A stretch of 64,000 nucleotides of DNA from Pseudomonas sp. Choline-02u-1 (lineage in GTDB: Bacteria; Pseudomonadota; Gammaproteobacteria; Pseudomonadales; Pseudomonadaceae), in NCBI RefSeq assembly GCF_002836515.1, contig NZ_PJBC01000065.1:186001-250000 (forward strand). The letters are read 5' to 3'. Numbering within the stretch: position 1 is the first letter of the stretch; each line of letters starts with the position of its first letter. The notes under the pieces are model-generated. The model ran no database searches. It was not told where the DNA came from and saw only the letters and a program-made list of their open reading frames with translations. The translations under genes were made by a program, and so were the position numbers. Positions 44,123 to 53,143 of this stretch are shown here, one piece after another.

Positions 44123-44662
44123 CTATACCGCCACACCCATGAATACCGGGGATTTGGCCAGTGCGAACAGGCTGAACACCCGCCAGTTCTGTTCGCGGCG
44201 GAAATAGCCTTTGACGAATTCGGCCTTCGAGCCCTGGCGCTTGCTGATCGACAGTGGCTCGAAACTGCCCTGTTCGAAATGCTGCAGACCGATCACCTCG
44301 TCGACCATCACCCCGGCGAACACGTCTTCATGCTCCACCACCAATACCCGCCGCTGTTTGCGCAGCGGCGACAGCTCATGGCCGAAGAACCCGCACAGGT
44401 CCATGATCGGCAGCAGCCGCCCGCGCAGATTGGCGACACCCTTGACCCACGGCTTGACCCCGGGCAACTGGGTGAAGCGCGGCTCGTGCAGGACTTCGCT
44501 GACTTCGCCCATCGGCGCCACATACCAATGCTCGCCGAGGCGAAAGCCGATCCCGCTCCAGCGATCCGGGCGCGCCGCTTGCGAGGGCAGGTCCGCCGCC
44601 AGCAAGCGGCAGCGCTGGTCGATCTGCCAGAGCAGTTCGAACGCGGTCAGCGATTCGCTCAT
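44123..44662 (-). CDS. pilI: Type IV pilus CheW-like adaptor PilI
   Basis: The 179-residue protein is a CheW-domain adaptor (LGEHWYVAPMGEVSEVLHEP and GVANLRGRLLPIMDLCGFFG) that couples PilJ to ChpA. It follows pilH by 10 bases. A normal length for PilI. The start at 44662 is ATG AGC GAA TCG. Confidence 0.92.
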   Translation of the reverse strand: MSESLTAFELLWQIDQRCRLLAADLPSQAARPDRWSGIGFRLGEHWYVAPMGEVSEVLHEPRFTQLPGVKPWVKGVANLRGRLLPIMDLCGFFGHELSPLRKQRRVLVVEHEDVFAGVMVDEVIGLQHFEQGSFEPLSISKRQGSKAEFVKGYFRREQNWRVFSLFALAKSPVFMGVAV

Positions 44663-44672
44663 GATTGCGCGA

Positions 44673-45038
44673 TCAGCCTTTGAGTACGTTGTTCAGGGTC
44701 TTGATCAGGGTGTCTTCGTCGACCGGTTTGGTCAGGTAATCCCTGGCGCCCTGACGGGTGCCCCAGACCTTGTCGGTTTCCTGATCCTTGGTGGTGATGA
44801 TGATTACCGGGATGTGCGCGGTGTCGGCATCCTTGGTCAGCTGCCGAGTCGCCTGAAAACCGTTGAGGCCGGGCATGACGATGTCCATCAGCACGGCATC
44901 GGGTTTTTCCTGACGGGCCAGGGCCACGCCGTCGGCGCCGTTCTCGGCCTTGAGCACTTCATGGCCGTGCTTTTCGAGCATGCCGGTGAGTTTGTACATT
45001 TCAGTCGGCGAATCATCGACGATCAGGATACGTGCCAT
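44673..45038 (-). CDS. pilH: Twitching motility response regulator PilH
   Basis: The 121-residue single receiver domain has acidic residues in ILIVDDSPTE, phospho-acceptor D52 in VLMDIVMP, and the conserved T..K switch residues. In P. aeruginosa PilH acts with the retraction side of pilus control. Start 45038 (MARILIVDD) was chosen since the upstream four codons (MGKT) add nothing conserved. Between pilG (60 bases upstream) and pilI (10 bases). Confidence 0.94.
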   Translation of the reverse strand: MARILIVDDSPTEMYKLTGMLEKHGHEVLKAENGADGVALARQEKPDAVLMDIVMPGLNGFQATRQLTKDADTAHIPVIIITTKDQETDKVWGTRQGARDYLTKPVDEDTLIKTLNNVLKG

Positions 45039-45098
45039 GGTCTTCCCCATTTTTCTGGTCGACTGCCGGCCCGCTGGCCGAGCGTCACTGTGCGTGTC

Positions 45099-45503
45099 TT
45101 ACTGCGGCAAAACGGCGGCAAAGCCCGGAACATGGGCCTGGATCGCGTTGAGCAGTTCTTCTTTACTGAACGGCTTGGTCAGAAATTGATCAGAACCGAC
45201 AATCCGCCCCTTGGCCTTGTCGAACAGCCCGTCGCGCGAGGACAACATGATCACCGGCGTGGCCTTGAAGGCGCTGTTGTTCTTGATTAAAGCGCAGGTC
45301 TGATAACCATCGAGACGCGGCATCATGATGTCGACAAAGATGATCCCGGGATGGTGGTCGGCAATCTTCGCCAGCGCATCGAAACCGTCGATGGCGGTGA
45401 TCACTTCGCAACCGACGTTCTTCAACAATGTTTCGGCGGTGCGGCGAATCGTTTTCGAGTCGTCGATCACCATGACCTTCAAGGCGCTGGACTGCTGTTC
45501 CAT
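45099..45503 (-). CDS. pilG: Twitching motility response regulator PilG
   Basis: The 134-residue single receiver domain has acidic residues in VMVIDDSKTI and the phospho-acceptor D58 in IIFVDIMMP. First gene of the pilG-pilH-pilI-pilJ-chpA-chpC unit; in P. aeruginosa PilG promotes pilus extension and cAMP signalling. The 225 bases to the divergent gshB hold both promoters; a CCCTTG/CAAGGG dyad near 45569-45584 is the only inverted repeat noticed there. Confidence 0.94.
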   Translation of the reverse strand: MEQQSSALKVMVIDDSKTIRRTAETLLKNVGCEVITAIDGFDALAKIADHHPGIIFVDIMMPRLDGYQTCALIKNNSAFKATPVIMLSSRDGLFDKAKGRIVGSDQFLTKPFSKEELLNAIQAHVPGFAAVLPQ

Positions 45504-45728
45504 AAGAGGGTTCTACCGTCGCCTTTGCGAATCAAATTGTCCGTTTTGCCGTGAATAATGGCCTGAAACCCTTGATAGCCAAGGGTCGGCGCGATCTGCC
45601 AGCCTTTTTAGCACAGTCTCCAGATGCAATCTATCGACGGGTTTTTCCTTGACCCGAAACCCGCCCGGCGCCACTCTGGCGGCACTTTTTCAATACCGAT
45701 CCGGTAGCCAAATTTCGAGGAAAACCCA

Positions 45729-46700
45729 ATGAGCGTTCGCGTCGGGATTGTCATGGACCCTATCGCCAGCATCTCCTATAAAAAGGACAGCTCGCTGGCC
45801 ATGCTGCTGGCCGCGCAGAAGCGTGGCTGGGAACTGTTCTATATGGAACAGAAGGATTTGTATCAGGCCGAAGGTCAGGCGCGCGCGCGCATGGCGCCGC
45901 TGAAAGTCTTCGCCAATCCGGACAAATGGTTCGAACTGGACGCCGAGCAGGACAAACTGCTGAGCGACCTGGACGTGATCCTGATGCGCAAGGATCCGCC
46001 GTTCGACATGGAGTTCGTCTATTCCACTTACCTGCTGGAACAGGCCGAAGCCGCCGGCGTGCTGGTGGTAAACAAGCCACAGAGCCTGCGCGACTGCAAC
46101 GAAAAGCTGTTCGCCACGCTGTTCCCGCAGTGCACGCCACCGACCATCGTCAGCCGCCGCCCGGACGTATTGCGCCAGTTCGCCGACCATCACGGCGACG
46201 TGATCCTCAAACCGCTGGACGGCATGGGCGGCTCGTCGATCTTCCGCCACACCGCCGGCCACCCGAACCTCTCGGTGATCCTCGAAACCCTGACCCTGCA
46301 TGGCAAGCAGCAGATCATGATTCAGGGCTACCTGCCGGCGATCGTCGATGGCGACAAGCGCATCCTGATGATCGATGGCGAGCCAGTGGATTACTGCCTG
46401 GCGCGGATCCCGGCGCTGGGCGAAACCCGTGGCAACCTCGCCGCTGGTGGCCGTGGCGAAGCGCGGCCGCTGACCGAGAAGGATCGCTGGATCGCTGCCC
46501 AGGTCGGCCCGACCCTGCGCGAAAAAGGCCTGCTGTTCGTCGGCCTCGACGTGATCGGCGAGCACCTGACCGAAATCAACGTCACCAGCCCGACCTGCAT
46601 TCGCGAAATCGACAATGCGTTCGGCACTGATATTGGCGGGATGCTGATGGATGCGATCGATAAAAAGCTGCAAGCGGCCGGCAAAAAGCCACAAGCTTGA
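45729..46700 (+). CDS. gshB: Glutathione synthetase
   Basis: The 323-residue ATP-grasp enzyme joins gamma-glutamylcysteine and glycine to make glutathione. Family motifs include the N-terminal MDPIASISYKKDSS (residues 9-22), DVILMRKDPPFDMEF and the ATP-grasp core VILKPLDGMGGSSIFR, with TEINVTSPTCIREID binding metal. ATG 45729 follows TCGAGGAAAA. Its placement next to pilG is the usual Pseudomonas order. Confidence 0.96.
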   Translation: MSVRVGIVMDPIASISYKKDSSLAMLLAAQKRGWELFYMEQKDLYQAEGQARARMAPLKVFANPDKWFELDAEQDKLLSDLDVILMRKDPPFDMEFVYSTYLLEQAEAAGVLVVNKPQSLRDCNEKLFATLFPQCTPPTIVSRRPDVLRQFADHHGDVILKPLDGMGGSSIFRHTAGHPNLSVILETLTLHGKQQIMIQGYLPAIVDGDKRILMIDGEPVDYCLARIPALGETRGNLAAGGRGEARPLTEKDRWIAAQVGPTLREKGLLFVGLDVIGEHLTEINVTSPTCIREIDNAFGTDIGGMLMDAIDKKLQAAGKKPQA

Positions 46701-46807
46701 TGCACGTCACATGCAGTCTGTCGCTTGAAGCGTGAAGCCCAAGGCGCGAAACCAACATTGCGTTATCATGCGCAGCCTCTGAAAAACGCGATGTTGGTTT
46801 TCTTGTC

Positions 46808-47707
46808 ATGACCCTCCCGTCCGATCTGCCCACTGAACTCGCCCATCGCGGCGTGCGCCCGGCCGATCGCCTCGGTTTTACTCTGTTTCTGGCGGCGCTG
46901 ATTCATTTGGCGCTGCTGCTGGGCGTCGGCTTCACCATGGTCGAGCCGCAGCAGATCAGCAAAACCCTGGAAATCACCCTGGCGACTTTCAAAGCCGAGA
47001 AGAAGCCGGAAAAGGCTGATTTTCTCGCCCAGGAAAACCAGGAAGGCAGCGGCACGCTGGACAAGAAAGCCCTGCCCAAAACCACCGAAGTCGCGCCATT
47101 CCAGGACAATCAGGTCAAGAAAGTCACCCCGCCGCCCGCGGCCAAGCCAGAGGTGCAGGAAGCCGCACCAAAGGCAGCGGTGACCACCGTTGCGCCGAAA
47201 CCAAAAAAAGCGCCGACCAAAAAAGAAGAAAGCAAAACCGAGGTCAAACCGACCATCGACGCGCCGGCGTTCGACAGCTCGCAGCTGTCCAGCGACATCG
47301 CCAGCCTCGAAGCGGAGCTGGCCAAGGAACAACAGCTGTACGCCAAACGCCCGCGCATCCACCGCTTGAGCGCCGCCTCGACCATGCGCGACAAGGGCGC
47401 CTGGTACAAGGACGACTGGCGCAAGAAAGTCGAGCGCATCGGCAACCTCAATTACCCCGAAGAAGCGCGGCGCAAGCAGATCTACGGCAATTTGCGCCTG
47501 ATGGTCTCGATCAATCGCGACGGCTCGCTGTATGAAGTGCTGGTGCTGGAGTCCTCCGGCCAGCCACTGCTCGATCAGGCGGCGCAGCGCATCGTTCGCC
47601 TCGCTGCGCCGTTTGCACCGTTTACCGGCGATCTGTCGGATATCGACCGACTGGAAATCATCCGCACCTGGAAATTTGCCCGGGGCGACAAACTGTCCAG
47701 CAATTAA
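46808..47707 (+). CDS. Energy transducer TonB (TonB3-like)
   Basis: The 299-residue protein has one membrane anchor (about residues 23-42), a Pro/Lys-rich periplasmic spacer, a coiled region (SDIASLEAELAKEQQLYAKRP) and a C-terminal TonB domain with NYPEEARRKQIYGNLRLMVSI. There is no exbB or exbD next to it. In P. aeruginosa the gene at this site is tonB3, reported to be needed for twitching motility; here it sits between gshB and algH. The start has a weak ribosome site, so the first codon is less sure. Confidence 0.87.
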   Translation: MTLPSDLPTELAHRGVRPADRLGFTLFLAALIHLALLLGVGFTMVEPQQISKTLEITLATFKAEKKPEKADFLAQENQEGSGTLDKKALPKTTEVAPFQDNQVKKVTPPPAAKPEVQEAAPKAAVTTVAPKPKKAPTKKEESKTEVKPTIDAPAFDSSQLSSDIASLEAELAKEQQLYAKRPRIHRLSAASTMRDKGAWYKDDWRKKVERIGNLNYPEEARRKQIYGNLRLMVSINRDGSLYEVLVLESSGQPLLDQAAQRIVRLAAPFAPFTGDLSDIDRLEIIRTWKFARGDKLSSN

Positions 47708-47717
47708 GAGCAAAATC

Positions 47718-47796
47718 AAAAGATCGCAGCCTTCGGCAGCTCCTACAGTGGGCCTGCGTACACCCTGTAGGAGCTGCCTAAGGCTGCGATCTTTTA
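47718..47796. repeat. REP inverted pair, family B
   Basis: TCAAAAGATCGCAGCCTTCG and its complement flank a short spacer between tonB and algH, which point the same way. The right arm ends 46 bases before algH. Confidence 0.87.
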
Positions 47797-47842
47797 AAGC
47801 CTCAGCTTGTCAGTTCGCCCTTGCGACGCCACACTAGCGCTC

Positions 47843-48415
47843 ATGAAAAACGTAAGCCCCAGCTACCTCAAGCATCACTTCCTGATCGCCATGCCACACA
47901 TGGCCGACCCGAACTTTGCCCACACCTTGACCTACATCGTCGAGCACACGGCCAATGGCGCGATGGGGCTGGTGGTCAACAGGCCGCAAGAGTTGAACCT
48001 GGCCGACATCCTCGAACAGCTGCGCCCGGACATCGAGCCACCGGCGCGCTGTCAGGATGTGCCGATCTTCATCGGCGGGCCGGTGCAGACCGATCGTGGT
48101 TTCGTCCTGCACCCGGCGGGCCAGACCTTCCAGGCCACCGCGCAGCTCGACGGTGAGCTGGCCCTGTCGACCTCGCAGGACGTACTGTTCGCCATCGCTG
48201 ACGGCATCGGCCCCGCGCAAAGCCTGATCACCCTCGGTTACGCCGGCTGGGAGGCCGGGCAACTGGAAGCCGAGCTGGCCGACAACGCCTGGCTGACGTG
48301 CCCGTTCGATGCCGACATCCTGTTCAACACCCGCAGTGAATTGCGCCTCGAAGCGGCGGCACGGCACTTGGGCATCGACCTTAATCTGCTCACCAGCCAG
48401 GCAGGTCACGCCTGA
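47843..48415 (+). CDS. algH: YqgE/AlgH family protein
   Basis: The 190-residue protein matches the UPF0301/DUF179 family (YLKHHFLIAMPHMADPNF, GAMGLVVNRP, FIGGPVQTDRGFVLH). In P. aeruginosa AlgH was linked to alginate control, but the molecular role is not settled. Start 47843 (MKNVSPS) was chosen as the usual N terminus. Its TGA overlaps the ruvX start by one base (TGATG). Confidence 0.9.
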   Translation: MKNVSPSYLKHHFLIAMPHMADPNFAHTLTYIVEHTANGAMGLVVNRPQELNLADILEQLRPDIEPPARCQDVPIFIGGPVQTDRGFVLHPAGQTFQATAQLDGELALSTSQDVLFAIADGIGPAQSLITLGYAGWEAGQLEAELADNAWLTCPFDADILFNTRSELRLEAAARHLGIDLNLLTSQAGHA

Positions 48416-48852
48416 TGGCCCTGCGCCTGATTCTCGGCTTCGACTACGGCACCAAACAGATCGGCGTCGCTGTCGGCCAGGTCATCACTGGCCAGGCCCG
48501 CGAGCTGTGCACCCTTAAAGCGCAGAACGGCGTGCCGAACTGGGATCAGGTCGAAGCGCTGATAAAAGAATGGAAACCCGACGCCGTGGTGGTTGGCCTG
48601 CCGCTGAACATGGACGGCACGCCCAGCGACATGTGCGTACGCGCCGAGAAGTTCGCCCGCCGCCTCAACGGCCGCTACAACCTGCCCTTCTATACCCACG
48701 ACGAGCGCCTGACCACCTTCGAAGCCAAGGGCGAGCGACTGGTGCGTGGCGGGCAGAAAGGCAGTTACCGCGACAACCCGGTGGACGCCATCGCCGCCGC
48801 CCTGCTGCTGCAGGGCTGGCTCGATGAAAACACTGCATTGTTTGAATCCTGA
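48415..48852 (+). CDS. ruvX: Holliday junction resolvase-like protein / pre-16S rRNA nuclease (YqgF)
   Basis: The 145-residue RNase H-fold nuclease carries the first metal-binding Asp (D10) in LGFDYGTKQIGVAVG, then VGLPLNMDGTPSDM and DERLTTFEA with the other acidic residues. It processes the 5' end of 16S rRNA in E. coli. The family is co-located with algH in most Proteobacteria. Translation is probably coupled to algH. Confidence 0.92.
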   Translation: MALRLILGFDYGTKQIGVAVGQVITGQARELCTLKAQNGVPNWDQVEALIKEWKPDAVVVGLPLNMDGTPSDMCVRAEKFARRLNGRYNLPFYTHDERLTTFEAKGERLVRGGQKGSYRDNPVDAIAAALLLQGWLDENTALFES

Positions 48853-48933
48853 CAAGCGCTTCGGCGCTTTTCTTTTGGTTATAAACCGAGCTTCGTCCGG
48901 CAGGACGCAGCGCGGAATCACGAAGGAGCAACC

Positions 48934-49440
48934 ATGAGCCTGCCCAATCCCGCCGATCTGATCAGCCAGATGGCGACCCGCCTCAAGGCGCACCTTGCCC
49001 AGCGTGACATCATCGAACCGCGTTACATCGGTATCCGCACCGGCGGCATCTGGGTCGCGCAGGCGCTGCTCAAGGAACTGGCCAGCGATGCGCCACTGGG
49101 CACGCTGGATGTGTCCTTCTACCGCGACGACTTCAGCCAGAACGGCCTGCACCCGCAAGTGCGTCCGTCCGCCCTGCCCTTCGAGATCGAAGGCCAGCAT
49201 CTGGTGCTGATCGACGACGTGCTGATGAGCGGTCGGACCATTCGCGCCGCGATGAACGAACTGTTCGATTACGGCCGCCCGGCCAGCGTGACGCTGGTCT
49301 GCCTGCTGGACCTGGACGCCGGCGAGCTGCCGATCCGTCCAAACGTGGTCGGCGCCACTCTGAGCCTGGCCGGCAACCAGCGGGTCAAGTTGTCTGGCCC
49401 CGAGCCGCTGACCCTCGAACTGCAAGACGTCACCCTTTAA
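48934..49440 (+). CDS. pyrR: PyrR, pyrimidine operon regulator / uracil phosphoribosyltransferase
   Basis: The 168-residue PRTase-fold protein has the PRPP-binding motif LVLIDDVLMSGRT at 90-102. In Gram-positives PyrR binds pyr mRNA; in Pseudomonas the gene precedes pyrB and its regulatory role is less clear. ATG 48934 follows AAGGAG by 6 bases. pyrB begins 27 bases downstream. Confidence 0.92.
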   Translation: MSLPNPADLISQMATRLKAHLAQRDIIEPRYIGIRTGGIWVAQALLKELASDAPLGTLDVSFYRDDFSQNGLHPQVRPSALPFEIEGQHLVLIDDVLMSGRTIRAAMNELFDYGRPASVTLVCLLDLDAGELPIRPNVVGATLSLAGNQRVKLSGPEPLTLELQDVTL

Positions 49441-49467
49441 TCCGCCCTATTGAGAGTCCCCCTCGCG

Positions 49468-50472
49468 ATGACGCCTCCAGATACCAAGCGCCCGCTGCAG
49501 CTCAATGATCAGGGCCAGCTGCGCCACTTCCTCTCGCTCGACGGCTTGCGCCGCGAGTTGCTGACGGAAATCCTCGACACTGCCGACTCGTTCCTCGAAG
49601 TCGGCGCCCGGGCGGTGAAGAAAGTCCCGCTGCTGCGCGGCAAGACCGTGTGCAACGTGTTCTTCGAAAACTCTACGCGCACCCGCACCACCTTCGAACT
49701 GGCGGCCCAGCGGTTGTCGGCGGATGTGATTACCCTGAACGTGTCAACCTCGTCGGCCAGCAAAGGTGAAACCCTGCTCGACACCCTGCGCAACCTCGAA
49801 GCGATGGCCGCCGACATGTTCGTCGTGCGCCACGGTGACTCGGGCGCGGCGCACTTCATTGCCGAACATGTCTGCCCACAGGTGGCAATCATCAACGGCG
49901 GCGACGGCCGGCATGCGCACCCGACCCAGGGCATGCTCGACATGCTCACGATCCGTCGGCACAAGGGCGGTTTCGAAAACCTCTCGGTGGCGATCGTTGG
50001 CGACATCCTGCATTCACGGGTGGCGCGCTCGAACATGCTCGCGCTGAAGACCCTCGGCTGCCCGGACATCCGCGTGATCGCGCCGAAAACCCTGCTGCCG
50101 ATCGGCATCGAGCAATACGGCGTCAAGGTCTACACCGACATGGCCGAAGGCCTGAAAGACGTCGACGTGGTGATCATGCTGCGCCTGCAACGCGAACGCA
50201 TGACCGGCGGCCTGCTGCCGAGCGAAGGCGAGTTCTATCGCTTGTTCGGCCTGACCACTGCGCGTCTGGCCGGGGCCAAACCCGATTGCATCGTCATGCA
50301 CCCGGGACCGATCAACCGTGGTGTGGAGATCGAGTCGGCGGTGGCCGACGGCCCGCACTCGGTAATCCTCAATCAGGTCACCTACGGCATCGCCATTCGC
50401 ATGGCCGTGCTGTCCATGGCCATGAGCGGGCAGACCGCGCAACGTCAATTCGAGCAGGAGAACGCCCAGTGA
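49468..50472 (+). CDS. pyrB: Aspartate carbamoyltransferase catalytic chain
   Basis: The 334-residue enzyme condenses carbamoyl phosphate and aspartate in pyrimidine synthesis. STRTRTTF at 69-76 binds carbamoyl phosphate, and HPGPINRGVEI is near the C terminus. ATG 49468 is used because the frame upstream begins only with TTG. Its TGA overlaps the GTG start of pyrC' (GTGA). In Pseudomonas the enzyme is a dodecamer assembled with the inactive dihydroorotase. Confidence 0.95.
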   Translation: MTPPDTKRPLQLNDQGQLRHFLSLDGLRRELLTEILDTADSFLEVGARAVKKVPLLRGKTVCNVFFENSTRTRTTFELAAQRLSADVITLNVSTSSASKGETLLDTLRNLEAMAADMFVVRHGDSGAAHFIAEHVCPQVAIINGGDGRHAHPTQGMLDMLTIRRHKGGFENLSVAIVGDILHSRVARSNMLALKTLGCPDIRVIAPKTLLPIGIEQYGVKVYTDMAEGLKDVDVVIMLRLQRERMTGGLLPSEGEFYRLFGLTTARLAGAKPDCIVMHPGPINRGVEIESAVADGPHSVILNQVTYGIAIRMAVLSMAMSGQTAQRQFEQENAQ

Positions 50473-51740
50473 AGCTCAGCATCCTCGGCGCACGCGTCAT
50501 CGATCCTGCCAGCGGGCTGGATCAAGTCACCGATATTCACGTTGAAGCCTGCAAGATCGTCGCCCTCGGCGCTGCACCGGCCGGTTTCAACGCCGTAGAA
50601 ACCATTGATGCCCAAGGCCTCGTCGCCGCGCCTGGCCTGGTCGACCTCAACGTCGCCCTGCGCGAGCCGGGCTACAGCCGCAAAGGCTCGATCGTCAGCG
50701 AGACCCGCGCCGCCGCTGCCGGTGGCGTAACCAGCCTGTGCTGCCCGCCGAAGACCAAACCGGTGCTGGACACCTCGGCGGTGGCTGAACTGATCCTCGA
50801 CCGCGCCCGCGAGGCCGGCAATACCAAGGTGTTCCCGATCGGCGCGCTGAGCAAAGGTCTGGACGGTGAGCAACTGGCCGAACTGGTGGCCTTGCGCGAC
50901 GCCGGATGCGTGGCGTTCGGCAACGGTCTGGAAAGCTTCCGCAACAGCCGCACCCTGTGCCGGGCGCTGGAATACGCGGCGACTTTTGACCTGACGGTGA
51001 TTTTCAACTCGCAGGATCACGATCTGGCCGAGGGCGGTCTGGCCCACGAAGGCGCGGTCGCCAGTTTCCTGGGTCTGCCGGGCATCCCGGAAACTGCCGA
51101 AACCGTGGCGCTCGCTCGCGATCTGCTGCTGGTCGAGCAGACCGGCGTGCGCGCGCATTTCAGTCAGTTGACCAGTGCGCGCGGTGTGGCGCTGATTGCC
51201 CAGGCGCAGGCCCGAGGTCTGAAAGTCACTGCCGATGTCGCGCTGTATCAGCTGATCCTGACTGACGAAGCGCTGATCGACTTCAACAGCCTCTACCACG
51301 TGCAACCGCCGCTACGCACCCGTGCCGACCGCGATGGCCTGCGTGACGCAGTGAAGTCCGGCGTGGTTTCGGCGATCTCCAGCCATCACCAACCCCACGA
51401 GCGCGACGCCAAACTGGCGCCGTTTGGCGCGACTGAGCCGGGCATCAGCAGTGTTGAGTTGCTGCTGCCGCTGGCGATGACGCTGGTCGAGGATGGGCTG
51501 CTCGACCTGCCGACACTGCTGGCGCGCCTGAGCGCGGGGCCGGCCGAAGCGTTGCGTCTGCCGGCGGGCAAACTGGCGGTAGGCGGTGCGGCGGATATCG
51601 TGCTGTTCGACCCGCAAGCGTCGACGGTGGCCGGCGAGCGGTGGCTGTCGAAAGGCGAAAACTGCCCGTTCATTGGCCACAGCCTGCCGGGTGTAGTTCG
51701 CTATACGCTGGTGGATGGGCGGATCAGCCACCAAGCCTGA
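50469..51740 (+). CDS. pyrC': Catalytically inactive dihydroorotase homologue (ATCase assembly partner)
   Basis: The 423-residue protein has a dihydroorotase fold, but the zinc motif D-x-H-x-H is D59-L-N61-V-A63: both histidines are replaced. It should be inactive and act as a structural partner of PyrB, as shown for Pseudomonas pyrBC'. The start is GTG 50469, overlapping the pyrB stop. The real dihydroorotase (PyrC) would be elsewhere. Confidence 0.93.
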   Translation: MKLSILGARVIDPASGLDQVTDIHVEACKIVALGAAPAGFNAVETIDAQGLVAAPGLVDLNVALREPGYSRKGSIVSETRAAAAGGVTSLCCPPKTKPVLDTSAVAELILDRAREAGNTKVFPIGALSKGLDGEQLAELVALRDAGCVAFGNGLESFRNSRTLCRALEYAATFDLTVIFNSQDHDLAEGGLAHEGAVASFLGLPGIPETAETVALARDLLLVEQTGVRAHFSQLTSARGVALIAQAQARGLKVTADVALYQLILTDEALIDFNSLYHVQPPLRTRADRDGLRDAVKSGVVSAISSHHQPHERDAKLAPFGATEPGISSVELLLPLAMTLVEDGLLDLPTLLARLSAGPAEALRLPAGKLAVGGAADIVLFDPQASTVAGERWLSKGENCPFIGHSLPGVVRYTLVDGRISHQA

Positions 51741-51744
51741 TAAG

Positions 51745-51824
51745 CAAAAGATCGCAGCCTGCGGCAGCTCCTACAATGGAATGCATTCCAACTTGTGGGT
51801 GCTGCCGCAGGCTGCGATCTTTTG
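51745..51824. repeat. REP inverted pair, family B
   Basis: AAAAGATCGCAGCCTGCGGC and its complement flank ACAATGGAATGCATTCC. Between the convergent pyrC' and TM2 genes. Confidence 0.87.
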
Positions 51825-51837
51825 ATCTGGCAATGAC

Positions 51838-52272
51838 TTACTGGAAAGCGCCGCGATTGTGCGCGTTACGCACCGACACCTGATCGTTCAGCGTCCAGAA
51901 GTCATACAGCACGCCAATAAAGAACAACCCGCCGGTCAGCAGATACAGCAGGCCGCTGATCCATTTGCCCTGATACATCCGGTGCACGCCGAACACACCG
52001 AGGAAGGTCAGCAGGATCCACGCGACGTTGTACTCGATCGGCCCGGCGGCAAAACGCAGGTCGGCCTCGCGGTCCATCGCCGGGATCAGAAACACGTCGA
52101 TCAGCCAGCCAATCCCCAGCAAACCGAAGGTGAAGAACCAGATCGTCCCGGTCACCGGCTTACCGTAATAAAAGCGGTGCGCGCCCGTGAATCCGAAAAT
52201 CCACAGCAGGTAGCCGATGACTTTGCTGTGAGTGTCTTTTTCCTTTACGCGGGGGAGCTGATAGCTGTTCAT
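51838..52272 (-). CDS. TM2-domain membrane protein
   Basis: The 144-residue protein has two copies of a two-helix TM2-like unit: VIGYLLWIFGFTGAHRFYYG (residues about 20-39) and ILLTFLGVFGVHRMYQGKW, each with the GxHR(F/M)Y motif. Function unknown. ATG 52272 follows GAGGT by about 5 bases. The longer frame to 52473 overlaps the AT-rich promoter region shared with the divergent peptidase gene. Confidence 0.87.
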   Translation of the reverse strand: MNSYQLPRVKEKDTHSKVIGYLLWIFGFTGAHRFYYGKPVTGTIWFFTFGLLGIGWLIDVFLIPAMDREADLRFAAGPIEYNVAWILLTFLGVFGVHRMYQGKWISGLLYLLTGGLFFIGVLYDFWTLNDQVSVRNAHNRGAFQ

Positions 52273-52520
52273 TAAGACCTCATTGCACTCGATAGATAAA
52301 TATTCTTCATTTCTTTGTGACTTTTTTACAGGTAGCCGACGTATGGCAAATGTTACCGTTGCTAGCGCGAAACCCTTGTAGAACCTGACTTCTGTCGGAC
52401 AATTGCGTACTTTTTGAGCGTTTTTGGTTCCGCAACCAGCCGATTGAATCGATGAACGGCCCCGGAACGGCAAAAAAAGCTGTTATAAAGTTGCGCGCTA
52501 TCACTTATGAGCCACGCCTA

Positions 52521-53138
52521 ATGCGACCATTTTTCAAGACATGGCTGACTATTTGCCTATTAATGCCACTGGCCGCCCACGCCACCAATCGTGAGCAACG
52601 TCTTCCCAACGTCAACGGCTTCACCCCTAAATCCCATGCTTCGGCTCCTTCGAGCAAAAGCAGCAAGAGCAAGACCACCACGCTGAGCAGCAAGAGCCAC
52701 AGCAAGCTGGTGCCACCGATGGCGAGCAAGGAAAGCAGCAATGTGCTCAGCCGTGCGGTAAACGTCCTCGGTACACCTTATCGTTGGGGCGGCAGCAGCC
52801 CAAGTAAAGGCTTCGATTGCAGCGGTCTGGTGAAATATGCGTTCAACGATGCCACGTTCGACCTGCCACGCACCTCCAACGCCATGGCCAGCGGCCACGG
52901 CGAGAAAGTCGAGCGCAAGGATCTGAAGCCGGGCGACCTGATTTTCTTCAACATCAAGAGCCGTCGGGTCAATCACGTTGCCATCTACCTGGGCAACGAC
53001 CGCTTCATCCACGCCCCGCGCCGGGGCAAATCGGTCAGCATCGACACGCTGAACAAGCCGTACTGGCAAAAGCATTACGTCGTGGCCAAGCGCGTACTGC
53101 CGAAAGAACAACAGCAACTGCGTGTAGTCCAGCGCTAA
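52521..53138 (+). CDS. NlpC/P60-family (C40) peptidoglycan endopeptidase
   Basis: The 205-residue exported protein has a signal peptide (about residues 1-21), a Ser/Lys/Thr-rich linker (40-62) and a C40 peptidase domain with catalytic C100 in GFDCSGLV and H152 in VNHVAIYLG; H164 follows. Such enzymes cut peptide stems in the cell wall. Start 52521 begins the signal peptide. In P. aeruginosa this neighbourhood has pilU next to pilT; here this peptidase gene takes the place beside pilT. Confidence 0.9.
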   Translation: MRPFFKTWLTICLLMPLAAHATNREQRLPNVNGFTPKSHASAPSSKSSKSKTTTLSSKSHSKLVPPMASKESSNVLSRAVNVLGTPYRWGGSSPSKGFDCSGLVKYAFNDATFDLPRTSNAMASGHGEKVERKDLKPGDLIFFNIKSRRVNHVAIYLGNDRFIHAPRRGKSVSIDTLNKPYWQKHYVVAKRVLPKEQQQLRVVQR

Positions 53139-53143
53139 AGGAC

